The position numbers and the translations under genes are program-made. 64,000 nucleotides of DNA from Pterobdella sp. o SKG-2022 (taxonomy: Eukaryota > Annelida > Clitellata > Hirudinida > Piscicolidae): assembly GCA_964035795.1 (NCBI GenBank), contig OZ038322.1, positions 17,159,447-17,223,446 on the forward strand, read 5' to 3'. The notes under the pieces were generated by a model, which ran no database searches, was not told the DNA's origin, and worked only from the letters and a program-made list of their open reading frames with translations. Position 1 is the first letter of the stretch; each line of letters begins with the position of its first letter. This document shows positions 12,801 through 25,200 of this stretch, one piece after another.

Positions 12801-13990
12801 TTTTAAGAATGCGCTAAATAATCTTTTTTCATTATTATTAAAGTTTTGACTGTTCATATTCCTTCTGGAATATTTTCCTAGTTGGTTTTTCATAATTGCA
12901 ATTCAATGGTTTGAAAATTTTAAACTTTTTTCAACAAATGAATGGAAAAAAAATTTATTAAAAACACTCACCTTTTATTTTTTGAAAGTACAACTTTTTT
13001 GTTAATATTTCATTACATAAGCTAAAACAAACATTAAATTAGACTTCTTTTGAAAATCTCAAACTTTTTAAAATTAAAAAGCTAGTATTCTTTTGTTCTC
13101 AGTTTTTTTACACTAATTTAAACCTCCTACAAGCATTGAAAAGTTTAACAATAGAATTTCTTGTCCATCTTCACTAGATTTCAATTGCATTAAGATTTAT
13201 ACAAATCTCCTTTCATACGTCATTTGAAATATTATTCCCAAAGCAGTGAATGTTATATAAAACCTACGTGACCAACAGCGCTTGTATATATTCCTGTTTG
13301 TGGTGATTGTTTTCCGTTGGTCCCAGTATGCGCGTGCAAGATTGTTTGTGTTTGCACGTGATTAAAACCGTTGGAATATACATTGTTGAATGAGAGTAGT
13401 TTGTGGAAGAGTTAGAATAACGTTACATAACATTACAAGATGGTAATTGAATTGGCATCAAAGATGATTAGTGTGGGTTATTCAATTAAGAAATCGAATC
13501 AAAAACTGATTCATTTATTTGAGATACATTTTTAATGCTATCAATAGCATTAGCAAATTTCGCACGGTTGCGCTTAATGATTTCCTTGATTACGAATAAA
13601 CCAGAAAACTTGATGTGTCTTTTATTGAACTTCCATTTTTAATTAAGTGATTTTTCTGCCATGAGTTTTGGCACCTACATTCATGAATTAATTCAGAGTA
13701 AAATAAAAGAGGCCTCTTAATGAGTTTTCCCATTAAACAGTCTTTGATTAAAGTCGAGATTTTTTCCAAGAAATAAAAAAAAAAATTTTTTAAATGAACG
13801 AAAATAATTTAAATTTAAATTTTATTTTTGTGTGATTATATTTTAATTCAAAGCTATCCCACTTTCCACCAAAACCAATAACACATAAGTAAAATTTAAT
13901 AGCCCTGCTTTGTGGCATTTAGAAAAGCTATCTACATCAACATGAAAACTTCAAACATTCAGCATCAAAAAAGATTCGAAACTTTCAAAA
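9848..13990. other. Four-kb intergenic region without a recognised gene
   Basis: Upstream flank of the Bcl-2-like gene and 3' flank of the GPCR gene. Contains a short GT run near 11300, an AAGCTT-centred palindrome near 12288-12301, minus-strand open frames at 11891-12243 that look spurious, and a GC-richer patch at 12630-12720 that is discussed as a finding. Confidence 0.5.
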
Positions 13991-16952
13991 TCACATATAC
14001 TTCTTGATTTTCTTAGCAATTGCTCTCAAGTTAGGAAGTTTTTTTATAATGGCCCTTCTCATTTCAATGTTGTAGAAGGCCAGTAGAGGTAGATGGGTGG
14101 TGCATTTGAGAACCTGGAGAGGTTTCATTAAAATTTCAACATTCTTCGAAAACAAATTCAAATATACGAGGTTCATGTTACGCTCGTATATTTGAATTGT
14201 CTCGAAAAATAGAACATTTTTAAGAAAGATGAATTGTAGTTTTTCTCCATTGTTGAGAAGAATGAGAAGACATATGATTTATGGAAGCTTTGTGTGATTT
14301 ATTGGGAATTCAAACGTTTCTATGCATTTTCATTGCTTAATTTTTATATAAACATTTTAAATTTCATATTTTGGGACATTTTGTTAAAACTCAATGCATT
14401 ACAATGAATTATACAACTTGAAAAATCAATAATAGCTCGTTCTAAATTTTTCTCATATGATGATGATCGTTATTCAAATATATTTTATTTAAAATTAACA
14501 GATTTTAAAGAATCACATTATAAAATATAACCAATACATTAGATGTTATAGCAAAAATCTCTGATAAACAAAATTGACACCTGAATGAAGTTCGAGTAGA
14601 TATTGAGATACTGGAAAAACACTTGTGAGTCTGAAGTATAGTCATGCAGATATTCAAAGAGTTTGAACGTCAGAATCACCATCTTGAGGGCAACACACAC
14701 CAAATAGACGTTGCACGAGGCTGAGACTGAAGCACTTGCATACAATAAGCTGTGGTTGGGGTAATTTGTTGTATCTTTTGAATGTTTTTGTCTTTATTTT
14801 GATGTTAACTATTTATCTCAGAAGTATTTTAATAACTGAAATAAATTTTAATTTATTTGAGAAATTATATGACTAATCTGCTATAAGCTAAATAAACAAT
14901 GTTTAAGTTCACCTCACCTGTGCCGAACTTTGCGGTCGTCAGATATGACGGACTTTTCTTTGGGCTTGAGTCTAAAATGGTGCCACTGTTTTGTGGGCTT
15001 TTTGGGTGGTTTCACAGGCAGATTTTTCAAAAATTTTTTACTTTTTCTTTTATCTTTGTTCAGTTTGGTTCCTTCCACCATTAAGTAAGTGTATTCAACT
15101 ATATCATTGTTTTCATTGTTTAATTTTTCCAGTTTTTCCTGTCTTTTTTTTTCGCGTTTCAATTCTTTTTCTTTTTTCAATCTTTCTTTCAACGTGCTCA
15201 ATTCAACCTTGAATTACATGAATTACTAATGAAAAAAAACTCACAATAAAAAAATTTCATTTCAGTCCTTAAAAATGCAATGTAATTAAACAAATTTTGA
15301 CACTTATTCCACATTTTAAAAATTCTGACTCATTTTATAATTATAACCTGGATAAATCCTCAGAACTAATGTATAATCAATAATACGGGAATTGAAGAAT
15401 ATAATAAAAGTCAATTTTCTGTAGCGTTTCAATGCGGCATACATCAAGGCTATAAATTCGAGCATTAAGTTAAACTTCAACACGACACCTTTTGAGAAGC
15501 GTGCAATGCGTCAATGAGATTCTTATCTTTACACACCAGCAAGCAGTATGGAATGACATATGTTGACACAATATACAAAAGACTGAAGAAGATGATATAA
15601 AAATAATCATTCTTGGGAACTTCGTTGAGAACAAAGTCCCAGTGGTTTTGGAAGGGCATCAGGTCACACTGGTGTTTGAAAGGGCCTGGATCACCATTGA
15701 AATTTGTCTCATTATCGCTTGCATTCATATGTTGAGAAATGTTATACATTGTGTTGATGCTGTTGTAAGTGCGGTTGCTAATTTCGAAGTCATTATACAT
15801 CAAATTGACAAAATTTACCACTAAATAGCGGATTTCCGGTAAAAATATCGAAAAATAGAACGAAGAAAGAAGAAAAATGACGAAGGGAAAAAGTTTGCTA
15901 ATGTATGGATTAGTTCTCGCACCGAAAACAACATTTCTGACGGATGAGTCGGCCTCCACAGCTACCAAGTACAAAAGCCATGCAGACGTGCATTGGCTGG
16001 TGCCTACAACCACACTGAGATAATGCACAAAATAATAACCCTCTATCACTTCAATGTGTGTTTTAAATGTTTTTACACTGCGGTTTTTTGAGTTTGATGC
16101 CATGTTGGTATAGTCATAACCAATATTCTCATCATGGGTCTTTTTGGTATAACTTGGGTTAAACATTTCTAGAGAGATGTATGGGTCAGTTGTATAGTTG
16201 ACAATTTCATCATAATTTGTAATGTTTGTTTCAAAAGAAGTGAAGTTTTTATCGTATGTTGATAAGTCTTCTTCATATACTGGAGTGTTTTGTTTGTGTG
16301 TAGTTATGTTTTTGTCAAATGATGTAGTGTTATGTTGGACAAAATTAATACTCTCGTTCATGCTTTTTTTGAAAAGAAATTTTGAAATAAACTTGTCTCG
16401 TTGATGGGAATAGTTTGTTTTAGCAAGCAAACTCGAAGTATCATTTGAAGGGCTGGAAAAAGCTATGTATGGATCGATCAAATCTTTCAAATTAGCGGTG
16501 TTGTTAATGACTGAATTTTCGACGACGAAGTTGTACTTTAAGTCACCACGTTGGTAAGAGCCATTAAAATAAGCTGCGTCACTGCCTCGAGGTCTGAATG
16601 CCAAATATGGAACTAAAGAGGCTAAATAAAGCTGGTCGAAAATCACAAGAATCACGATGAAATACTTCAAAGTTTTTTCAACTAATTCATTTTTGAGCCA
16701 AAGATAAAGTGCTACACAATTAAGCAAAAAAGCTAGAATAATGCAAGGAATCATGAAATACACTTCCCCACAGTACTTGACCAAGTTGAACGAGTCTTCC
16801 ACTAATTTTGTAGCTTCCAATAGCTCAGTTTCTATATCGCCTTCGTCTTTTTGTTGAATGCTTAAAATTTTTTTTTCAATTTCGCTTTTTATATAGATAA
16901 ATTCCGAAAAAGTATTTTTGTTGGTTTTGTTAACAGCTTTCAAAATACTCAT
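13991..16952 (-). CDS. Divergent rhodopsin-like GPCR, about 710 aa, with giant glycosylated extracellular loop 1
   Basis: Four exons in phase: 16952-15489, 15207-14918, 14749-14581 and 14200-13991 (TGA). The first ATG in the frame is used; earlier codons have no ATG. Hydrophobic segments give a seven-pass layout: TM1 about 65-86, TM2 about 97-118, TM3 about 306-332, TM4 about 354-371, TM5 with an internal Pro (STYVIPYCLLV), TM6 (CNVYLVCVALKMVILTF) and TM7 (VLKCTTHLPLLAFYN). TM1-TM2 and the TM5 end recall FMRFamide-type peptide receptors. Loop 1 (about 120-305) holds 11 N-glycosylation sequons, loop 2 four more. Intracellular loop 3 is long and Lys-rich. The DRY arginine (VEADSS), the CWxP motif and the NPxxY Asn (HLPLLAF) are missing. 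It lies head to head with COPE. Ligand unknown. Confidence 0.72.
14152..14200. repeat. Hairpin inside the GPCR TM7 exon
   Basis: ATTCAAATATACGAG (14156-14170) has a perfect inverted copy at about 14183-14197, with ACA/TGT extending the stem past one bulged base; the loop is 12 nt. It sits at the 5' edge of the last GPCR exon, right after the acceptor site. Confidence 0.8.
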
Positions 16953-17399
16953 CGTGAAAATTTGTGTTTTTAATTTTGAGCTTATTTCAAATGCCTTAAA
17001 TAACAAAATTCAAACAACTTTGTTCATTAATGAATGAGATGTTCACATGAAACAAAAAGCATGAATGTTAAACAGAATATATATAAGAGCAAAAGTTTGT
17101 TTAAGAAAAAGGAAAAAAAATTAATGGAAAAACTTGGATAATAAAGATAATGAAATTGACACTAGCGCATTGTTTTGTATGAAAGCAATTAAGATAGTGG
17201 TTCATAATAGAAGTGTTTGCTTATTTGTTCTAAAATAAATCATTGAAAATAATGAAAATTATTGAAATGTTTTATAATTTAAATTTTTATTTGGTATTGC
17301 TATATTGTGAAGTACAGTGAGCTATTTAATTAACTTTTAATTTCTAAAAATTTGAAAACACACCCACACACCTCCACGTAAATAAAACTAATTTGCAAC
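16953..17399. promoter_or_regulatory. Shared upstream region of the GPCR (-) and COPE (+) genes
   Basis: About 450 bp separate the two divergent start codons, so both promoters or 5' UTRs should lie here unless an upstream exon was missed. AT-rich; a TATATATAAGAG stretch at about 17078-17090 could serve as a TATA element. This is inferred from gene layout only. Confidence 0.4.
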
Positions 17400-20300
17400 A
17401 TGGCCGCTTCAAACTCGGATGCTGATGTTTTATTTGATGTGAGATGTTATTTATACATTGGAAATTATCAGCAATGTATAAATGAAGCTCAAAAATTGAA
17501 GGTTTGCTTATATTATTGTTGTTATTTATTAATGTTTTAAAAACTACAAAACATTCTTTCAATAAAACTTCAACAAATTTTCAAATAATAAAGTTATTGG
17601 GAGATGTGAAACTAGAAAGAGATGTGATAATGTACCGTGCCTACCTGGCTCAAAAAAACTATAGTGTTGTAGTTTCTGAAGTCAAAACTTCTTCACCACC
17701 TCAACTTCTGGATCTGCGTAGACTTGCTGCTTATCTCAGCAATAGGGATCGCAAAAAAGAGTATGTTATGCTTTTTGAAGTTAACTAAAGTCAATTTTTA
17801 TTGAATGTTTTCACTTTTATTTGAACAAATTCAACAAAATACTGTAATATTTCAAGCAATCACCATAAGTGTTATTATACTTTTAATAACAAAGCATAAA
17901 TTGCAAAATTTAGTTAAAAACTTCTTGATTTAAAATCTTTCAGCCAATCAAAATTGTTGAGTGAGTTGGACACAGATATGTCAGGAAATGTTGATTTGAA
18001 CAATCATATCTTTTTTTTGGTGGCTGGCAGCATTTATTTTTATGAGGAGGTAATCATTTTTATTATCAAATATAATGCTTATTGTCAATTATGTCCAACC
18101 TATGATAGCATGAAAATGGTCCAAAATGATGATGAAAAGTAATGAATCTTAGAATATTATTTCATTTTCAAACACTATCTTCGAATAAAATTTTTAGTTT
18201 TTGTCAATTATTCATAGTTGGTTTGAAGATTTTTTTGGTAATTAAACATTATATTCATTTGGTTGATCATATAGTTTGGAGTAAGACAAACTTAGATGCT
18301 AGATGCCATTTTCACTTTTTGAAAATGTTTTTACTTTGGCAGACACATTAACAAAAATTTACTTTTGATATTGTTAAATAATCTGTGTGATTAAGCTTGA
18401 TGTATAACTATAATATTATATCCATGTTATACCAACTCAGGGTAATGAGGGTCTACTTACCCACATACATATAATATTATGTAATAATAATGATTTTCAA
18501 TCAACTTATTTAACACTACATTCTAACCTCCATTAGAACTATGATGCAGCTTTGAGAGCTTTGAGGCAGTCTGAGCACATAGAGTGGTTAGTTATTGTTA
18601 TCAGTCTGTATTTATAGTGGTCCAACCCATGCTATCGTGGAAATTGATGATTGTGTATTTTTAATATATATTTTTCAAGGTTATATGATGAGGCTCAACT
18701 TTTTGAATATTTCAATGTCTTAAATAAAGCTGATGTATCTAACTTTTTTAATTGAAGAAATTTTAATTCATTTAAACTATTGATACATTTTCAAAGAGAA
18801 ATACTTGAAGATTGTTTTCTTTATAATTCAAATATATTCTGTAATATCTTATTGTTATGTACAATAACATCAACCTGTAATGAGTGTAGACACTGAAGTT
18901 ACATTTTATATAGAGTCATCAACATTTACCTTCTTTTTTGGCAAACTCACACAGCTCTGCACTGACAGTACAGGTGCTTCTGCACATGAACAGAGTCGAC
19001 CATGCCAAGTAATTGCAATTATACTTCGACCCACTTTTAATATATTTCAATACTGAAACTATAAAGCATATAAAAAAGTATATGAATTATAATGTATGAA
19101 ACTCAATCAACAGAAAAGAAGTGAAAAAAATGCACGAACAAGATGAAGACCACACACTTACACAACTTGCTACTGCATGGCTCGATCTTTACATAGTATG
19201 CTTATTGCTCTTTCAATCAAAATTTCCATGTTTTAGTCTGCTTTTGTTTTTGGTTTTTAAGCGTTGAAAATTTACAAATATGGCAAGAAATGTAAGAAAA
19301 ATGTGTTGAATACATCTAGAACTAATAAATTGAATTTATAAAAACATGATTAGCTTCAGCTATATAGTTTTGCATATTTCTGTATATTCATCAAAGTATA
19401 TAGATTGTTCATTATATCTTACATCATCATTGTTGCACTGACCACACCAGGGAGGAGAGAAGTACCAGGAGGCTTTCTACATCTTCCAGGAATTGTGCGA
19501 CAAGTTCACATCTACCTCACTACTTCTTAATGGTAACTCTCTACTTACTGTGCTGCGTATAACTGGTTATTAAAAGTAGTCTAATTCACATGTTTGTTAA
19601 AATGTTGAAACTCACTGGACTTTAATATCTAAAATGAACTTTTTACATTATTATATTTATTATTTCTATCTAAATAAGATTAAAGTATTAGCGTGCAAAC
19701 AATAAGGCATAACTAAACACAATATGTTAATTTATATCTCTACATACATAATAAACTCATTTTTTTTTATTGTGTTTCGTTGCTTTAAGTTAGAATGGTT
19801 GCAAGTTTTATGCCAATCAATTAGGCTTGGCTGCATGCCACATGAGTCAAGGCAGGTTCCAGGACGCAGAGCCTCTGCTGTATGAAGCTCTTGAGAAGGT
19901 TCTCATCGGTCCTAATATCCTTTTTTAATTATATAAAATTTAGAGTTTATATACAGAGAAATTGTCGAGTATAGTAAATTTCGTCATTATTATTTAGATC
20001 TTTTTTAAATTTTATTAATAGAGCATTAAAATGCCCATGTAACTATAAAGCATTATTATATTAATAATAATATATTAAGATATTAATCTCAAGTTTATTT
20101 AACCGTAATATCAAATTTTAAAAACATCAATTGAGGATTCATACATCTATTTAAAATAAAAGCTTTAATTTTCGATAAGTATAGCCTTATCATAAAATGT
20201 TAGCATATTCGTTATATATCTAATTTCATATGAATGAATGTTGCAGGACAGTGACAACCCAGAAACGCTCACAAACCTCATCGTCACCACCCAACACATG

Positions 20301-21013
20301 GGCAAACCTGTTGAAGTAAGTTTATTATTTCCTTTTTATATTTTATGAGTATTGAATCTTTATAAATATTGTAATGAATCTGTATTAGTTCAATAACGAT
20401 AACATGGAGTAGCGCCCTGTGAAACCAATCAATTACGCAACCGAAACCCCAGTCAGGGGCGATCGAATGGTCGACTTGATTACTACTTACTTAATAAAAT
20501 AAATTTATACAATGGTTCAATATAAATTTATATATTGTTTCACTACATAAATACTTTTCAACACCGCCCAGGAAACCAACCGGTACATCGCTCAATTGAC
20601 TGACAAACACGACGATCATTTCATCGTTAAAGATCTAGCCAACAAGGTATCTACGAATGAGAATTGTTCTGCTGTCAAATCTTTTCTAAAAATGATTTTA
20701 ATCTTCGTTATTCACTCAATTATCATAGCAAGTATAGAAAAGCAAACGTGGTAATTTAACTATTTTAAATATCATTACTGTTTTTACTTTTTTGGTTTTT
20801 CATTACGGTAACTTTTAACGGATATTTTTGAATTTATAAATATATATATTTTTAAAATTAATGTGGAATTTATGAAGAAGATACTATAAGCAATTCACCT
20901 TTAATGATGTACACGATCATTTTTTTCGGTTTTAATTTTTAAATGCATTGTATTATTGATAACAGGAGGAAGAGTTCACGAGGCTGTGTAAAAACTATGC
21001 CATCACTGCTTAA
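17400..21013 (+). CDS. COPE: Coatomer subunit epsilon (epsilon-COP), 302 aa
   Basis: Eleven exons keep one frame: 17400-17501, 17594-17760, 17944-18049, 18537-18586, 18955-19008, 19114-19195, 19451-19532, 19825-19898, 20247-20315, 20572-20646 and 20966-21013 (TAA). The product follows vertebrate COPE end to end (human about 308 aa). Landmarks are [94 protein letters not shown] and [12 protein letters not shown]. The fold is a chain of TPR-like helix pairs that packs on alpha-COP in the COPI coat, which serves Golgi-to-ER and intra-Golgi transport. The gene looks intact and functional. It converges on PIAS downstream. Confidence 0.96.
20398..20478. other. GC-richer patch in a COPE intron
   Basis: About 80 bp between COPE exons 9 and 10 stands out from the AT-rich intron. 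It contains CCCCAGTCAGGGGCGATCGA, with a short CCCC/GGGG hairpin potential. It has no long open frame and no tRNA fold that I can draw. Possibly a remnant of a repeat; function unknown. Confidence 0.3.
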
Positions 21014-22213
21014 TGATATTTTATAATTTAAACATAATTATAAATTTTCCATTATTATAAATAGTACTTTCATTCCTGGTTGATATCAAATAGGGTTTAT
21101 TTTGAAATAAAATTCATTTTTGGAAATTCTTTGAACAAAAATGTTTAAACGTGAAATAATATAATTTTCCACAATATCAATACTAATATATAAATAATTT
21201 ACACTAAGTTAAAAACAACCGATAACCATAGATTGGCGTTAAAGCTGTCATTGTTGATATAAATTATTCATACGTTTACAACAAAGACTGAATAACTAAG
21301 GGGTCAACGACACATCCAACATATATAATAACCTTCTTCATATTATAGTGTGTTGGTGTGCAGGTCACATCTAATGATTATACTATGAAGTACTTAACCC
21401 ATACAGAAAAAACCCAACTATTTAATGAAAAGTATGTAAATATCGTTTGAAGTCAAGATTAATGAAAAAATTCTTGACGATTTGATACCAACTTGCATCA
21501 AACTAGAGCACACAATATATAATACCCTGGTTATTATGTTTAAATGAACTAATGATAAAACAGCTCGAAATGTAATAAAACTAGAGTTGGTATGTTTTTT
21601 AAGAATGTGATAATATCTCAAACACTATCAAAGTTATCTTGTTACCTAATGAAATTGTGGAGTAACTTAAAATTAATATAAAGTTAACCTAGTTGTATAA
21701 ATACATATATTGTAAAAAAATGAATAGGAAAAATCACTTTCAAACCCATCTTCCACAGTGTTTATTTGTGCATGAACCACCCGTTATAAATCGCAAACTA
21801 GAATAACATAAAAATGAAATTTTTAATCCAGACAAATTCTCCAAAAATCAAAAAATACTCATCTTATACAAACTTCAAATCTTTTGAAAATGAGACTGAA
21901 AATAAATAAAAAAACCAATTACCACAAGAGTATTTGAACGTGTGTATCGATCTAATAAACAATTCTTGTTACAACCATTATCGAAATAAGAGCAAAACTT
22001 ATAATTTAAATCATAATTTTTAATTAGTTCTGAAATATTAGATTAGTTATTAAAGTTTTTTACATAACACGGATACAAATGGCAATGATGAAAATAAATA
22101 TTAAAATTGATAAGCGATTAATTTACTATTAAAATAAACCAAAGATATAAAACAATTATTGACCTAATATTACACAAGCGATGATATACAGCGACAATAG
22201 GCTACGAGGGTCA
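21014..22213. other. Convergent gap between COPE and PIAS
   Basis: AT-rich, containing the 3' UTRs of both genes. The minus-strand open frame at 21418-21621 has no family resemblance or splice context and is treated as noise. Confidence 0.5.
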
Positions 22214-25200
22214 TCAGTGCAGAGAACCTCGAGACTCATGGTTGGAGGACGATGAATGGCTGACGTTGGTGGAGGAACCCAAGTTTGCTGCCGCAGCTGC
22301 TGCCGCAGACCTGAGGTGCATGGCATTATCTAACTGAAGTCCTTATTTAGATGGATAGATGTATGTCATTATTTTGAGTCCGGGTTTATCTCCACTATAC
22401 TAAAGGTTTAATATTTATAATCTATAATACTATCGTTTTAAACATTGATGATTGTTAACTGACCTGTAAAAATACTCCATAAATGAAGTAGGAGGGGAAG
22501 ATAAAACAAAAGGATTGAGAGCACCAAAGGCGGCAGCAGCGGCAGAATAATCAGGAATGGGCAGGTCATGGGGGAGTGATGAATTTAACATTGAAAAAAA
22601 GTCCAACATTGAAGCTGCAGAGGCATCGGTAGCTGAAGAGGCCCATGCTTCGTAGGTGGATGCAAAAAACGGATGGCTGGGATGTAATGACTGAGGTAAG
22701 AATGAAGGAAGCATTGGAAATGGAAATATGGGTGGAGGAATTGGTGGGAGTGTTGCAGGGTGGTTGTTGCTGGTGGAGTTGTGGCTTAGTGCAGAACTTG
22801 TATTTTTAGTATTTGTAGATAAATCAAAAGGTTGATGAGGATATGAAGGAGAACGGTGATGTTGGTGAGCAGCTGGAGGCGTGGTGGGTCTGTAGTGGTG
22901 TGGAGGTGTTTTAGGGAGTGGAGGGGGAGACACGGGAGGTGCTGGTCGTTTGCGAGGATTGCTCGATGGTGAAGAAATAGACGGAGGAAGTGGCGGGGGA
23001 TGGTTTTTGTGTAGGATTGGTTGTTGAGATGGCGGTGGTGAGGGAGGCAAAGGTGGGGGAGATGATACTCTGCTGTTCATTGTTAGAGCTATAGGCTGTG
23101 GTATCGATGAGTCAGGTGGTAGAGGTGGCATGCTCCTGATGGGACCATTACCGCCGCTTGACGCGTTGTTGCTTTCGCTGTTTGGAGTGCCAGAAGGCAT
23201 GAAAAATGACGTTATCGTTGAATTTGTTGTTTTTTTCACTTCTTTTTTAGCCATTTCATTTTCCATTTTCAATTTGAGTTCTTTAAGAGATTCTTTGTTG
23301 TCTTCTTCATATGGCACACTCACATAGTTAAAATCATCATCACCCGTTAGATCTATAACTTCCTCACTAATTGGGGCTGTCGTGTTGATAGAGTGAGGAG
23401 TTGGAGGATGGTTCGAACCTGCAAGTCGATTAATCAGATTAATATCTATATCGCAGTATCCAACCAATCATTTACAACATCAAATGTTATTTTCTTTATC
23501 AAAAGTGAAGCTCACTTTTGAATCAAACTTTCATTCGAAAATATATTATCAAAGTACTCACAATCATCAACTACGGCACCGATTTTTATGTTTTTGTCCT
23601 CATTTGATTCATCTGTAGTTTGGTCACTCCATCGTCCATCCTTGAATAGCTCTATCTCTGTGGACGTCTTGGAATCTCTAATGATCTCTGATATAAATCT
23701 GTCAAAAATGATAAACATTCCATGATAATTTCAAAACATGAAATGGTTGAAGAGCTACAAACCCGTCTATAATGAGCCTATTGAAGTCTGCATTGCGATC
23801 ACAAACGGGACAGAACCATGTGGGCTTGCGTTCGTTCATTTGTAGGAAGGTGATGGCGTCGAAGCACTGTAGATGATCGCATTGGTGACTGCGACATGGG
23901 ATTGACATGCGCATCTTACCTAGCTGTTGGGCAGATTCATATGTTAATAAATACGTATTCATCATTCAGTTTATAATCCATTTTCTACAGAGCTATTCTT
24001 AATATCAATTATAAATTTTAATTTTTCTCTTTAGTGCATATTATTCATTGGGAAAGCGTTAGTCAAATTATCTGAAAGCACCGGATTTGACTCGGTGTCA
24101 GACTGCAGTTGATATCTTTCACACTGTTTGCTATCGATTTACTTTGATACAATTGCTTTGAACGATTTAAGCAAACACCATACATAGTTCAACTTATTTA
24201 TTTTATACATTGTAAGAAGAAGTGGTCATTAAAGACGTCTGTCGGACACACTGGTCAAAACTATCCCAATGATTAGTGAGATAACCAATATCTTTGTAGA
24301 ATTCACAAATCAACTATATTTAGAAACGATTGTGTATATTCGGAAGATTAAGCGTGACCTTCATAATAAAAGTTGCCTTCAGAATATATGATTTATCACG
24401 ATTTGTTCGCTTGTGTAGCTCACTTCCAATAAGCCTTAAAACATGCTTATTACATAATCATGAAAGCTTGGGGCATTCTCAATAGAGAGGAAAATGATGA
24501 AAGCGCCATAATTACAGCAATAAATAAAAGCTTAATAGCGATCATGAAAATGACTAATGGCATAATACATATATAATATACATAAGCAAACGTGAGAATC
24601 TAGACGCAAAAAAAGACTAACTGGACAGATGAGGGAGATGCGGAGGGAGGTGAGGGCCAAGTCATTATCACTCTCTAGTGTCAGCTTCTCACTTACTGCT
24701 CAATGATGATGTTTTGAGCTATGTTAATTCATAATTATGTATAGAAAGGTTTTAATAAATACAATTTAATAAGTTTTTAGAGACCTGTAATGTATCTTTT
24801 TTATTCAAATTCACTTGATTTTTTATTCTTTATAATTATTATTAATTCATTCTTAAGGCGCACAGCTTGCAAACTAGGTTTGTTGCAAGAGCTTTTGAAC
24901 AAATAATGAAGAAATTTTAGATGCATTTATTGTTTCATCAAAACTAAAATCAAAAAAATTCAATAACTATTTTTAGTTACAACTCCATTTTTGCTTAGGT
25001 TGAAAAACTAGTTTGAAACTCTCGGCAAATACTAAATTACTTTTTGAATTTTTGTTAATTTGATTAAATAAATCTAAATAAAATAAAAACTGAACAATAA
25101 ATAAAAACGTTTCCATTTGGATAATTGAGTTGAGAAAAGACGACCCTAGCAAAAATTTGTCCACATTTTTAGAAAATTTCCAAGTGCATTCTTCCTAAAT

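Noticed and set aside
16953..17006. Extending the GPCR upstream of 16952
   Set aside because: The extension has no ATG (it would start at TTG); the first ATG is at 16952.
24060..24110. tRNA-like word GGATTTGACTCGG in a PIAS intron
   Set aside because: No acceptor or D-arm pairing could be drawn around it.
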